The notes beneath the pieces are model-generated. The model was not told the origin of the DNA and did not search any database. It saw only the letters and a list, made by a program, of their open reading frames with translations. DNA of 64,000 bases from Alistipes sp. (lineage in GTDB: Bacteria > Bacteroidota > Bacteroidia > Bacteroidales > Rikenellaceae), in the NCBI GenBank assembly GCA_017630455.1, contig JAGBVG010000006.1, positions 26,586 to 90,585 on the forward strand, in the 5' to 3' direction. This document shows, piece by piece, positions 26,571-35,154 of this stretch. The position numbers and the translations under genes are program-made. Numbering within the stretch: position 1 is the first letter of the stretch; each line of letters starts with the position of its first letter.

Positions 26571-27668
26571 CTACCACGCAGGTATCGCCGTGACCTTTAC
26601 GGTTAGCATCGGGCGCAACGGGTCGGAGGTTATGATGCGTATGCGTGCGGTAAACAGCTCGTCGGGATTCGCTATCTTACTACAATCCAGAGTGATAGTA
26701 ACGTTAGAGGTTACCCCTTTTGCGAGGCTTACGCCACCCCTCAGATCACAGGAAATAGCAGCATCGGAGCACTCCACACTGCGAACTTCAAGCACGGCAT
26801 CTCCCACGTTTTTTAGCTCCAGACCCTGAGTAAGCAAATCATTAGGGCCATTTACCTCCCCAAATTTAATAATATTTTTTGAAATTTCGCCTCTCGGAGC
26901 AGAAATATCCGTCGTTGCATCGAAATTATCTATGGCTATAGCCTCCGCAGTGAGCATATATCGCGACTGCTCGCCACCAACTATCACACGCAATTGATCG
27001 CTCAGCGTGCCATAGATAGCCTCACCATCGGGTAGCGAATAGCGCAATAGTATGCTTCCCGAAGCCCCAGGAGCCACGACACACGGATACTCCACCGTAA
27101 GCATCCCCGAGTTCACCTCGCTCCTCATCTCGAGCGTCAGCTCACCAGCCGAGGTATTGACATACTCTATGCGCTCCTCCGCCTCGCACCCCTGCATAAG
27201 ATAGCCGAAGGCTCGCGACGTGGTACGTAGGCGCAACCCTCCACCCATATCAAATGGATAGATCTCCTCCACACTGCGCTCACGAGGCTCTACATACCCC
27301 ACAACCGTCAGGCGCGTGGCGACATCACACCCCCGCTCCTTGACCCATACATCCTTCTCGACACGCCCCGGGCGGTTCAGAGGGTCAAACGTGACGCCGA
27401 TCTGCACCTTAGCACCGGGAGCTATAGCCTCGCGCGGATACTCCGCCGTGGTGCAGCCGCACGAGACCACAACATCATCTATATATATAGGTGCGCAACC
27501 TCGATTTATCGCCTCTACGTATCTCGTCACGCTGCCACCATCCTCCTTCACAATACCAATATCTATGGTTGTGGAGGGAAAATGCAACGCCGCTCCCCCA
27601 TTTTGAGCCACACAAAGTGCCGAAAATGCAAGGAAAATCAGAGAAACTATGTATTTTTTCAACCTCAT
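26571..27668 (-). CDS. DUF1573-type exported protein
   Basis: 365 aa. Signal peptide KKYIVSLIFLAFSALCVA. Three Ig-like (ASPM/HYDIN/DUF1573-type) domains follow. The first is the classic DUF1573 form: STTIDIGIVKEDGGSVTRYVEAINRGCAPIYIDDVVVSCGCTTAEYPREAIAPG, with the conserved SCGCT. The later two carry EYVNTSAGELTLEMRSEV and ELKNVGDAVLEVRSVECS. These proteins are common and poorly understood in Bacteroidota. It has its own -7 element at 27695-27702. The nfn genes start 68 bp downstream on the same strand with no clear terminator, so they may receive read-through. Confidence 0.8.
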   Translation of the reverse strand: MRLKKYIVSLIFLAFSALCVAQNGGAALHFPSTTIDIGIVKEDGGSVTRYVEAINRGCAPIYIDDVVVSCGCTTAEYPREAIAPGAKVQIGVTFDPLNRPGRVEKDVWVKERGCDVATRLTVVGYVEPRERSVEEIYPFDMGGGLRLRTTSRAFGYLMQGCEAEERIEYVNTSAGELTLEMRSEVNSGMLTVEYPCVVAPGASGSILLRYSLPDGEAIYGTLSDQLRVIVGGEQSRYMLTAEAIAIDNFDATTDISAPRGEISKNIIKFGEVNGPNDLLTQGLELKNVGDAVLEVRSVECSDAAISCDLRGGVSLAKGVTSNVTITLDCSKIANPDELFTARIRIITSDPLRPMLTVKVTAIPAW

Positions 27669-27694
27669 AACAAAACACTCACTCAGTGATTTTA

Positions 27695-27702
27695 CAAAGA
27701 TA
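27695..27702 (-). promoter_or_regulatory. Promoter -7 element of the DUF1573 gene
   Basis: TATCTTTG on the minus strand, 26 bp upstream of the ATG. Confidence 0.65.
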
Positions 27703-27832
27703 CTGCTTTTTTCCTAAAAAACACACAAAAAAAGTGCGACTTTTCACTACCACGTAAACCACTACTATTCAATATTTTAAACAACACCTCTCAAAAAAAG
27801 TAAAAAAAAGTTTGATTTTTTTTGCGAAAAAA

Positions 27833-27863
27833 TTTGCAGATTAAAAAAAATGGTGTACCTTTG
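27833..27863 (+). promoter_or_regulatory. Promoter of the tRNA-Asn/tRNA-Val unit
   Basis: TTTG at 27833-27836, 19 bp, then TACCTTTG at 27856-27863: full consensus. Confidence 0.85.
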
Positions 27864-27900
27864 CACTCGCAATCGAAAAGATAACGGTTCTTTCAAAAAT

Positions 27901-27974
27901 GCCTGAATAGCTCAGTTGGTTAGAGCACATGACTGTTAATCATGGGGTCCTAGGTTCAAGTCCTTGTTCAGGCG
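27901..27974 (+). tRNA. tRNA-Asn (anticodon GTT)
   Basis: 74 nt. Acceptor stem GCCTGAA/TTCAGGC, D arm GCTC/GAGC, anticodon stem-loop CATGA-CTGTTAA-TCATG, T loop TTCAAGT. No CCA is encoded. About 125 bp separate it from the first tRNA-Val; that spacer shows no further RNA gene. Confidence 0.95.
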
Positions 27975-28099
27975 CTAAGTGCGAGCGACGTACAAACGAA
28001 GGTGCGATAAGCTGAGGTTCGCAGTCTTGCTTCAGAGATGATGCCAAGACTCTTAAGGAACTTATCATAAACACCAACGGTCGCAAGCATTAAAAAATC

Positions 28100-28174
28100 G
28101 GGAGTTTAGCTCAGCTGGTTCAGAGCATCTGCCTTACAAGCAGAGGGTCGGCGGTTCGAATCCGTCAACTCCCA
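28100..28174 (+). tRNA. tRNA-Val (anticodon TAC), copy 1
   Basis: 75 nt. Acceptor GGGAGTT/AACTCCC, anticodon stem-loop CTGC-CTTACAA-GCAG, T loop TTCGAAT. Likely co-transcribed with tRNA-Asn; a terminator follows. Confidence 0.95.
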
Positions 28175-28181
28175 CTACCAT

Positions 28182-28214
28182 AAGCTACTTGATGATTCGA
28201 GTAGCTTTTTTGTT
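28182..28214 (+). terminator. Terminator after tRNA-Val copy 1
   Basis: AAGCTACT (28182-28189) pairs with AGTAGCTT (28200-28207), then T6. Confidence 0.85.
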
Positions 28215-28288
28215 TTATATACCCGAGGTGTATCCTCCCCGCTCCACCTTTCGAGAAATATAAATGAGCATTATATTCTGTCGGAAAG

Positions 28289-28319
28289 TTTGGAAATTAA
28301 AAAATAATTCTTATCTTTG
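28289..28319 (+). promoter_or_regulatory. Promoter of tRNA-Val copy 2
   Basis: TTTG at 28289-28292, 19 bp, TATCTTTG at 28312-28319. Confidence 0.85.
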
Positions 28320-28339
28320 CACCCGCAAAACCAAAGAGA

Positions 28340-28414
28340 GGGAGTTTAGCTCAGCTGGTTCAGAGCATCTGCCTTACAAGCAGAGGGTCGGCGGTTCGAA
28401 TCCGTCAACTCCCA
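28340..28414 (+). tRNA. tRNA-Val (anticodon TAC), copy 2
   Basis: Identical in all 75 positions to copy 1, with a separate promoter and a terminator built on the same AAGCTACT stem. Confidence 0.95.
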
Positions 28415-28420
28415 CACCAA

Positions 28421-28448
28421 AAGCTACTTGAAATCAAGTAGCTTTTTT
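28421..28448 (+). terminator. Terminator after tRNA-Val copy 2
   Basis: AAGCTACTTG (28421-28430) pairs perfectly with CAAGTAGCTT (28435-28444), followed by a T run. Confidence 0.87.
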
Positions 28449-28455
28449 ATTTGTC

Positions 28456-28569
28456 GTTATAAGGCAGACATCTACTGCAGCTCGGCAAAAATGCCACCGA
28501 TGGGTAGTACTATGCGTACGTCCCATTGGTGGCATTTTTTGTTAGGGGCAGCAATCGACCCCTTATCAC
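28456..28569 (-). other. Structured 3' element, copy 3 (after rny)
   Basis: Begins GTGATA 6 nt after the rny stop codon. Core hairpin ATGCCACCAATGGG against CCCATCGGTGGCAT with apex GTACGCATAGTAC and a following T5. The outer arm GTGATAAGG pairs with CCTTATAAC (8 of 9 positions), a different sequence but the same geometry as copies 1 and 2. Confidence 0.75.
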
Positions 28570-28575
28570 AAGAAA

Positions 28576-30105
28576 TTACTTGGCGTAGGATACTGATCTC
28601 GTCTCGCGAATAACGGTAATCTTCACCTGACCAGGGTATGTCATCTCATCCTGGATCTTCTTTGCTATGTCGTGTGACAATGCCTCAGACTCCTGATCCG
28701 AGAGCTTGTCGGCACCTACGATAACGCGCAACTCACGACCCGCCTGGATGGCGTATGTCTTGATAACACCAGGGTAAGAGAGTGCAATGCCCTCCATCTC
28801 CTTAAGACGCTTGATATACGACTCCACAACCTCGCGGCGAGCACCAGGACGCGCACCCGAGATAGCATCACACACCTGGATGATAGGCGCTATGAGCGAT
28901 GTCATCTCTATCTCGTCGTGGTGAGCACCGATGGCGTTGCATACATCAGGCTTCTCCTTATACTTCTCGGCGAGCTTCATACCGATAATTGCGTGTGGCA
29001 ACTCTGGCTCATCATCAGGCACCTTACCGATATCGTGCAAGAGACCTGCGCGGCGAGCAGCCTTGGGGTTAAGACCCAGCTCCGCAGCCATAATACCTGC
29101 GAGGTTTGCGGTCTCGCGAGCGTGCTGCAAGAGGTTCTGGCCATACGACGAGCGGTACTTCATCTTACCGATGAGACGTATCAACTCTGGGTGCAAGCCG
29201 TGGATACCAAGATCGATTGTAGTACGCTTACCAACCTCGATGATCTCCTCCTCGATCTGCTTCTTGACCTTGGCAACGACCTCCTCGATACGTGCAGGGT
29301 GGATACGGCCGTCGGTAACAAGCTGGTGCAGAGCAAGACGCGCAATCTCACGACGTACAGGATCGAAGCCCGAGAGGATGATAGCCTCAGGGGTGTCGTC
29401 GACGATAATCTCGATACCTGTTGCCGCCTCCAAGGCGCGGATGTTACGACCCTCACGGCCGATGATGCGACCCTTAACCTCATCCGACTCGATGTTGAAT
29501 ACCGTAACGGCATTCTCGATAGCTGTCTCCGTTGCTACGCGCTGGATGGATGCCACCACAATGCGCTTCGCCTCCTTGGTTGCCGAGAGTTTAGCCTCCT
29601 CGATTGTCTCTGCCACGAATGCCGCAGCCTCAGCCTTAGCCTCGCTCTTCATATTCTCTACAAGGATACCCTTTGCCTCCTCAGAGCTCATACCCGAGAT
29701 CTGCTCAAGACGCTCATTCTGAGCACGTACAGCTGCCGAGAGCTCCTCGTTACGCACTGCAGACTCCTGAATCTGTGTGTCGAGCTGTGCTTTGCGCTTG
29801 TCGCACTCCGCCATCTTGCGCTCCAACTCACGCTCCTTGTTCTGGAGGTTATTCTCGAGCTGCTTAGCGCGCTGCTCACTCTGCTGCAACTTCTGGTTAC
29901 GCTCATTCACCTGGCGATCGTGGTCGCTCTTAAGCTGAATAAACTTCTCCTTAGCCTGCAACATCTTCTCCTTCTTTATCATTTCGCCGTCAGCCTCAGC
30001 CTTGTGCAGTATTGCCTTGGCACGTGCGTGCGCCCCGAAATATGCGAGGAAGCCACCTACCACAGCACCTACTATTACACCGACGATTATCCAAATAAAT
30101 TCCAT
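28576..30105 (-). CDS. rny: Ribonuclease Y
   Basis: 509 aa membrane-bound endoribonuclease that initiates mRNA decay. N-terminal transmembrane helix ([21 protein letters not shown]), then a long coiled coil to about residue 195 ([21 protein letters not shown]). The KH domain carries [19 protein letters not shown]. The HD phosphohydrolase domain carries the metal motif LLHDIGKV and the downstream AIGAHHDE. Length and domain order are standard. Gene order coiled-coil protein-zapA-(RNA gene)-rny on the same strand. A structured 3' element begins 6 nt after the stop. Confidence 0.96.
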   Translation of the reverse strand: MEFIWIIVGVIVGAVVGGFLAYFGAHARAKAILHKAEADGEMIKKEKMLQAKEKFIQLKSDHDRQVNERNQKLQQSEQRAKQLENNLQNKERELERKMAECDKRKAQLDTQIQESAVRNEELSAAVRAQNERLEQISGMSSEEAKGILVENMKSEAKAEAAAFVAETIEEAKLSATKEAKRIVVASIQRVATETAIENAVTVFNIESDEVKGRIIGREGRNIRALEAATGIEIIVDDTPEAIILSGFDPVRREIARLALHQLVTDGRIHPARIEEVVAKVKKQIEEEIIEVGKRTTIDLGIHGLHPELIRLIGKMKYRSSYGQNLLQHARETANLAGIMAAELGLNPKAARRAGLLHDIGKVPDDEPELPHAIIGMKLAEKYKEKPDVCNAIGAHHDEIEMTSLIAPIIQVCDAISGARPGARREVVESYIKRLKEMEGIALSYPGVIKTYAIQAGRELRVIVGADKLSDQESEALSHDIAKKIQDEMTYPGQVKITVIRETRSVSYAK

Positions 30106-30162
30106 AATCTAAATAAGAGGTATAATGTTATTTTAAGGTTAATAATTAGTTTTCGTATAAAT

Positions 30163-30365
30163 AAAAAAATCCCGCACAATCCCTTAATCGTTTGACGAAT
30201 CCGCAGATAAGTCATAGGTGGGGCTCCGAGGTTCGCAACAGTCCACTGGTGGAAAAATCCACACCACGAATGGTTGAGGCCTTGTTTTGAAACATTACTC
30301 GAGAGTTGTCCCAATGTTTTTTAGTTTGTACAGTTCGCAAATCACATAAGGAAACTATGCGGGAT
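30163..30365 (-). ncRNA. ssrS: Candidate 6S RNA
   Basis: In the 360-bp gap between zapA and rny, a ~200-nt segment opens with ATCCCGCATAG and closes with GTGCGGGAT followed by T7. The ends therefore pair over at least eight bases (ATCCCGCA/TGCGGGAT) and a rho-independent end is present. Inside are further partial pairings (for example GTGGATTTTTCCAC and the purine/pyrimidine arms around GCGAAC). A long RNA with paired ends and an open centre directly downstream of zapA is the known setting of 6S RNA, which sequesters RNA polymerase holoenzyme. No convincing ORF is present. The exact 5' end is uncertain. Based on context and end pairing, not on a covariance-model search. Confidence 0.7.
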
Positions 30366-30465
30366 ATATCATATTCAAAGAACGTTACTGCCACATACTC
30401 TTGCCCGCATTCTGGGCTGCGATGCTATGTTTCGCTGCTGTTACGACAAATATCGCGCCAGCGAG

Positions 30466-30756
30466 CTACTCCTTGACATATCTGCGTATGCGCTGCTCTA
30501 TCTTTTCCAATTCCTGGATATCCTGATCGCCAAGCGATGTCTGATGCTCTGTTGCCAGTGCAATCATAGAGTATCGAAAAGCCGCCATTGCCACACGATC
30601 CTGAGCATCGAGCTTTGGTATGCGTGTATACTCCGAGATCTTCTCGTTGAGACGCTTCGCGGCAACACGATACAACTCCTCCTTGGTTGCATCGATGGTC
30701 ATAGGATAGTTGCGTCCAGCTATCGTGATGTTTATCTTTACCTTTCCGTCTGCCAT
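30466..30756 (-). CDS. zapA: Cell division protein ZapA
   Basis: 96 aa. ZapA binds and cross-links FtsZ filaments at the septum. The N-terminal beta domain contains KVKINITIAGRNYPMTIDATKEELYRVAAKRLNEKI; the C-terminal part is the coiled-coil dimerisation helix (ALATEHQTSLGDQDIQELEKIEQRIRRYV). Length is normal. Upstream on the same strand is a second small coiled-coil gene, separated by a long purine-rich leader; downstream is the candidate 6S RNA and rny. No own promoter was seen, so it probably depends on the promoter at 31357. Confidence 0.92.
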   Translation of the reverse strand: MADGKVKINITIAGRNYPMTIDATKEELYRVAAKRLNEKISEYTRIPKLDAQDRVAMAAFRYSMIALATEHQTSLGDQDIQELEKIEQRIRRYVKE

Positions 30757-31013
30757 CTTCGTTGCCTGCGTTTGCTTGTTATTATTCCAGGTCCCTCGCT
30801 GCTCTCGCCTCCACTCGCTACCACTCTCCTATCCATCTCCCCACATTCCATCTTTCACACACTCTCGTCGTTTTACTCATCTTCCATCGCCCCCACTCGA
30901 TCTTTCCACTCTCAAGTTCCCTTACTTTCCCACTTCATCTTCCTCACACTCCGCTCACACTCCGCTTTCATAACGCTATAGCACCTCACTCTCCAGCCCC
31001 GGGGTTGTACGAT
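30757..31013 (-). other. Purine-rich leader between the coiled-coil gene and zapA
   Basis: About 220 bp that on the coding (minus) strand is largely G and A, built from words such as GGAGTGTGAG, GAAAGATG and GGGGAGATGG. ORFs crossing it on either strand have low-complexity, non-protein-like translations. It is unlike the short spacers in most operons here. Confidence 0.55.
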
Positions 31014-31316
31014 TTATTGGGCCTCTTGGTGTTTTAGTGCGGCTATGCAGCGATCTACCTCCCGCAATAGAGTATTTATTCGCTGCTTCGCACGCTCCAC
31101 ATCACCTCCCGTAGCTCCAGCTATGGCCTGCGATAGGTCAGCACTCTTGAGCTTGACATCTAAGTCGCGCACCTGCTCCTCGAGCCTGCGCTTGTCCCGC
31201 AACAGCCTGTCGCGCTCCTCTGTGAGCTGCCTGCACCTCTGCGATATACGCTCGTGGTCAGCAATAAGCCTCTCCACCTCGCTACCCAGACGCTTTACAA
31301 TATCCTTCTCGGCCAT
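31014..31316 (-). CDS. Small coiled-coil protein upstream of zapA
   Basis: 100 aa, almost wholly helical coiled coil: RLIADHERISQRCRQLTEERDRLLRDKRRLEEQVRDLDVKLK, with a short Gly-containing break (AIAGATGGD) and a C-terminal helix. Its position at the head of the zapA unit suggests a division role comparable to ZapB, another small coiled-coil partner of ZapA, but no sequence signature proves this. A promoter lies 41 bp upstream. Conserved hypothetical. Confidence 0.7.
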   Translation of the reverse strand: MAEKDIVKRLGSEVERLIADHERISQRCRQLTEERDRLLRDKRRLEEQVRDLDVKLKSADLSQAIAGATGGDVERAKQRINTLLREVDRCIAALKHQEAQ

Positions 31317-31356
31317 ACGCTCTGCCCTTTGGGTGATGTTTTATTTTTTTGTTGGT

Positions 31357-31388
31357 CAAAGATAAGAAAAAAAATGTCTTTAACCAAA
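31357..31388 (-). promoter_or_regulatory. Promoter of the coiled-coil/zapA/rny unit
   Basis: On the minus strand TATCTTTG (complement of 31357-31364) with TTTG (31385-31388) 20 bp upstream. Confidence 0.8.
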
Positions 31389-31431
31389 CAAAATGGGTAA
31401 ATTGTGATAGAAATGTGATTATCCGCTGCAA

Positions 31432-32727
31432 CTATCGTAACTCAGCATATAAGTCGTAATCCTCGGCATCCGTCACCACAACGTCATAGTAGTGACCACG
31501 CAGGAGACGACGACCCTTGCTGTCGATTATAAGCTCCTGATCCACCTCTGGTGAGTCATACTCCGAGCGTCCGATGTAAAACTCTCCCTCGCGACGGTCA
31601 ATTATGACACGCATCGTAGAGCCTATGCGTCGTGCATTGTTCTCAAGCGATATACGCTCCTGAAGTCGCATAATAGTCTCCACACGCTGCTGCTTCACCT
31701 CCTCGGGGACATCATCCTTGAGACGTGTTGCCGAGTATGTACCCTCCTCCTCGGAGTAGGCGAATACTCCAAGACGGTCAAACTGCGTGTCGCGAACAAA
31801 CTCCTTCAACTCCTCGAAATCCTGCTCCGTCTCGCCAGGGTATCCTACGAGCAGCGTCGTGCGCAGAGCGATGTCAGGGATAGCCTTGCGAAGCTTGTTG
31901 ATAAGAGCTATAGCCTCAGCCTTGGTGTGACGACGCTTCATCGCCGTAAGCTGATTATCAGATATATGCTGGAACGGAATGTCGAGGTAGTTGCAAATCT
32001 TAGGCTCGCGCGCCATCACCTCTATCACCTCATCTGGGAAGTCGGTAGGATAGGCATAGTGGAGACGTATCCACTCTATCTTCTTAATTTGGCAGAGACG
32101 CTCGAGCAGCTCCGCTAACTTACGCTCGCCATAGATATCCACGCCGTAATATGTGGTATCCTGAGCTATGACCATCAACTCACGCACACCCTTCTCCGCC
32201 AGTGCCTCCGCCTCGGCAATAAGAGCCTCCATAGGCACCGAGGTGTGACGACCACGGATGAGAGGTATGGCGCAGTAGCCACACATCCAGTTACAGCCCT
32301 CCGAGATCTTGAGGTAGGCGTAGTGCGACGGTGTCGAGAGTTCGCGCTTTGTCTCATTCTCCTTGGCATACTTAGCTCCGAGACGCTCCACGATGCCTGC
32401 CCAGTCGTTGACACCGAAGAAGTCATCCACCTCTGGAAGCTCGGGGCGTAGCTCATCGGCATAACGCTGTGAGAGACATCCCACCACGAAAAGTTCCTCG
32501 ATCTTACCCTGCTCCTTAAGCTGTGCGGCACGCAGGATGGTATCTATAGACTCCTGCTTGGCATCGCCAATGAAGCCGCAGGTGTTTATCACCACCACAT
32601 CGGCATCGGTGCGGTCGCTGTCGAATACGATCTTATAATCCATCGCCGCGAGCTGCGCTGCGAGGTGCTCCGAGTCCACGGTGTTCTTCGAGCATCCGAG
32701 GGTTATGATATTGATTTTCCTTGCCAT
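31432..32727 (-). CDS. rimO: Ribosomal protein S12 methylthiotransferase RimO
   Basis: 431 aa. Radical-SAM enzyme that methylthiolates the conserved Asp of ribosomal protein S12. N-terminal MTTase domain with Cys12 in ITLGCSKNTVDSE and CGF/CLS cysteines (VINTCGFIGDAKQES; VVGCLSQRY). The radical-SAM motif is CNWMCGYC (CxxxCxxC). The C-terminal TRAM domain carries MRVIIDRREGEFYIGRSEYDSPEVD, the RimO type rather than MiaB. Last gene of the DUF2723-cysS-prfB-namZ-ftsY-rimO unit, 5 bp after ftsY. Confidence 0.96.
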   Translation of the reverse strand: MARKINIITLGCSKNTVDSEHLAAQLAAMDYKIVFDSDRTDADVVVINTCGFIGDAKQESIDTILRAAQLKEQGKIEELFVVGCLSQRYADELRPELPEVDDFFGVNDWAGIVERLGAKYAKENETKRELSTPSHYAYLKISEGCNWMCGYCAIPLIRGRHTSVPMEALIAEAEALAEKGVRELMVIAQDTTYYGVDIYGERKLAELLERLCQIKKIEWIRLHYAYPTDFPDEVIEVMAREPKICNYLDIPFQHISDNQLTAMKRRHTKAEAIALINKLRKAIPDIALRTTLLVGYPGETEQDFEELKEFVRDTQFDRLGVFAYSEEEGTYSATRLKDDVPEEVKQQRVETIMRLQERISLENNARRIGSTMRVIIDRREGEFYIGRSEYDSPEVDQELIIDSKGRRLLRGHYYDVVVTDAEDYDLYAELR

Positions 32728-32732
32728 AAGCT

Positions 32733-33965
32733 CTATTTTTTAGCATCTCCGAATAGCGCACGTACAAACTCCTTGCGGTCGAACATCTTGAGTTGATCGA
32801 TACCCTCGCCGATACCGATGTAACGCACAGGGATGTGGAATCTGTCGCTGATGCCGATCACCACACCACCCTTCGCCGTACCATCCAACTTGGTGATGGT
32901 GAGCGAGGTAACCTGCGTAGCCTCGGTAAACTGCTTCGCCTGCTCAAAGGCATTCTGTCCTGTAGAGCCATCGAGCACGAGCATCACCTCGTGTGGCGCG
33001 TCGGGGATAACCTTCGACATCACGTTGCGAATCTTCGTTAGCTCCTTCATAAGACCAACTTTATTGTGCAGACGGCCAGCGGTGTCGATAAGCACCACAT
33101 CCGCGCCATTTGCCACTGCCGAGCGCAGAGTGTCGTATGCCACCGAAGCTGGGTCGGAACCCATATCCTGACGCACCATAGTAGCTCCTGCACGCTCTGC
33201 CCATACCGCCAACTGGTCGATCGCCGCAGCACGGAACGTATCTGCAGCACCGATGTATACCTTACGTCCCGCGCGTGTGAGCTTCGCCGCGAGCTTACCA
33301 ATTGTGGTGGTCTTACCCGCGCCGTTGACACCCACAACCATCATCACGTATGGATAACCCTCCTTAACCTCGATGCCGAAGTCACGTGTTGAGCGGTGCG
33401 ACTCCTCCATAAGGATGGCGATCTCCTCACGAAGAATGTCGTTAAGCTCCGCGGTGTTCATATACTTATCGCGTGCCACACGTGCCTCTATAGCCTCGAT
33501 AATCTTCACCGTGGTCTCCACTCCCACATCCGAGGTTATAAGCACCTCCTCCAAGTCATCCAACACATCGGCATCCACCGTTGTACGACCCGCAATGGCG
33601 CGCTTCAGACGGCCGAAGAAACCCTCCTTAGTCTTTCCGAGACCCTCCTCCAACTCCTTACGCTCCTCCTCGATATTAGGCTCGTCATTCTCCTCTTCCT
33701 CTACTACAACCTGCTGTGGTTCAACAACCTGCGGTTTCCCCTCAACTACCTGCTGGGCAACCTGCTCTACAACCTGTAGTTTCTCCTCTGCGGTCTCTGG
33801 AGCAACCTGCTCTACAACTTGCGGCTTCACCTCTGCGACCTGCTCGGCGGGTATCTCGGCTGGCATTGCAGCGACAACCTCCTCCTTTGGCTCGGGCGTT
33901 ACCACCTTAGGTTCCTCAACCTTAGGCTCTGTCTTTTTACGTTTAAATAAGTCAAAAAATCCCAT
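32733..33965 (-). CDS. ftsY: Signal recognition particle receptor FtsY
   Basis: 410 aa. Receptor that brings SRP-ribosome complexes to the Sec translocon. The N-terminal A domain (to about residue 105) is acidic with an imperfect internal repeat of VVEQVA and KPQVVE units. The NG GTPase follows: P-loop GVNGAGKTTTIGKLAAKL, DTAGRLHNK, and TKLDGTAKGG near the end. The repeat in the A domain probably arose by slippage; this region is variable in the family. 22 bp after namZ and 5 bp before rimO. Confidence 0.96.
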   Translation of the reverse strand: MGFFDLFKRKKTEPKVEEPKVVTPEPKEEVVAAMPAEIPAEQVAEVKPQVVEQVAPETAEEKLQVVEQVAQQVVEGKPQVVEPQQVVVEEEENDEPNIEEERKELEEGLGKTKEGFFGRLKRAIAGRTTVDADVLDDLEEVLITSDVGVETTVKIIEAIEARVARDKYMNTAELNDILREEIAILMEESHRSTRDFGIEVKEGYPYVMMVVGVNGAGKTTTIGKLAAKLTRAGRKVYIGAADTFRAAAIDQLAVWAERAGATMVRQDMGSDPASVAYDTLRSAVANGADVVLIDTAGRLHNKVGLMKELTKIRNVMSKVIPDAPHEVMLVLDGSTGQNAFEQAKQFTEATQVTSLTITKLDGTAKGGVVIGISDRFHIPVRYIGIGEGIDQLKMFDRKEFVRALFGDAKK

Positions 33966-33987
33966 AACTTTATCTGTTTATTTGTTT

Positions 33988-35145
33988 CTATTCGTTGTAT
34001 ATCAAATATTTACGTCTCAGCACCTTATACCCCTCGACATCCTCTGCCCAACGCTCACTAATCTCCCGAGCGGTGCAGCCCTGCTTAATCATCTCGCGCA
34101 CCCACCCTACGCCGATAAGCTTCTCGAACATCGGCTTAAAGAAGGCATCGCCCATATCCAAGTCGCGGTAGGCATCAATGACATAGTCGAGGTTTACACC
34201 CTCACGCCATATCTCCTCCACGGGCTTATCGCGCAGGTCCTCGCCATAGCACCTTTCGTCCATAAATGGAGGTTCTGACGCCGCAGCAACAGAGCAAGGC
34301 GTAAACGAGAACTCTCGCGCCTCCATCGCGGGGTGGCCATAAATCTCAAACGGAGCATCTGTGCCACGTCCCACACTCACCACCGTACCCTCAAAGAGAC
34401 ATAACGAGGGATAGAGGTATATGGAGTGCTGCGTGGTGAGGTTTGGCGACGGCGCAACGGGCAAAATATAGTGTGTCTGGTGGTCGTAGTTGCGGCACTT
34501 CACCACTGTGACATCTGCCCTCTTTGTCCACCCCTCGCCCATAGCCATAAGGGCTATCTCACCCATTGTGAGGCCGTGCACTACAGGCACGGGGATATGT
34601 CCCACGCCCGACTTATAGCGCATATCGAGGATAGGTCCGTCGACATAGTGTCCATTGGGATTAGGTCTATCGAGGATGATTACCTCGCGCGCGGAGTCGG
34701 CACACGCATCTATCATCCTGAGCATAGATATATAATATGTATAGAACCTCAACCCCACATCCTGCATATCGACAACAAGCACGTCGAACGAGCGCATCGC
34801 CGAGTCCGAGGGGCGCTTCGTATTTCCATTATAGAGCGAGAGAATGGGGATTCCGGTCTTGGCATCCACATCATCCTTGACATCGTATCCCGCCTCCACA
34901 GCACCACGAAAGCCGTGCTCCGGGGCGAAGATTCCCACGATGTTAACACCCTCGCGGTGAAGCATATCCACAATATGCTCCTCTGCGCTATACATCGCCG
35001 TGTGGTTCACCAGCAGCGCCACACGCCTATCCTTCAGAAGTGGCATATAGGCTTCGGTATCGGTAGCACCCACAAGCACGCCCTCTGCCACTGCCATCAT
35101 CGGCAGCAGCACCACAACGAGGAGTATGTATAGCCGTCGTAGCAT
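33988..35145 (-). CDS. namZ: Exo-beta-N-acetylmuramidase NamZ (DUF1343, GH171)
   Basis: 385 aa. Signal peptide LRRLYILLVVVLLPMMAVAEG. The mature protein has the DUF1343 blocks VALLVNHTAMYS, IFAPEHGFRG, SLYNGNTKRPSDSAM, DVLVVDMQDVGLRFYTYYISM and ILDRPNPNGHYVDGPIL, in order and at normal spacing. The family releases terminal N-acetylmuramic acid from peptidoglycan fragments, so a cell-wall recycling role in the periplasm is likely. It sits between prfB (9 bp) and ftsY (22 bp). The symbol follows the characterised family member; the specific activity is inferred. Confidence 0.85.
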   Translation of the reverse strand: MLRRLYILLVVVLLPMMAVAEGVLVGATDTEAYMPLLKDRRVALLVNHTAMYSAEEHIVDMLHREGVNIVGIFAPEHGFRGAVEAGYDVKDDVDAKTGIPILSLYNGNTKRPSDSAMRSFDVLVVDMQDVGLRFYTYYISMLRMIDACADSAREVIILDRPNPNGHYVDGPILDMRYKSGVGHIPVPVVHGLTMGEIALMAMGEGWTKRADVTVVKCRNYDHQTHYILPVAPSPNLTTQHSIYLYPSLCLFEGTVVSVGRGTDAPFEIYGHPAMEAREFSFTPCSVAAASEPPFMDERCYGEDLRDKPVEEIWREGVNLDYVIDAYRDLDMGDAFFKPMFEKLIGVGWVREMIKQGCTAREISERWAEDVEGYKVLRRKYLIYNE

Positions 35146-35154
35146 CGTAAAAGT

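Noticed and set aside
27975-28099. Additional tRNA or small RNA between tRNA-Asn and tRNA-Val
   Set aside because: No cloverleaf or closed stem with T run could be drawn; probably just spacer in the precursor.
28918-30195. Plus-strand ORF of 425 codons
   Set aside because: Antisense to rny with Leu/Arg/Cys-rich composition; no domain recognisable.
30427-31037. Overlapping plus-strand ORFs in the zapA region
   Set aside because: They translate the pyrimidine-rich strand into Ser/Pro/His/Leu-rich low-complexity sequence; no start signals and no domains.
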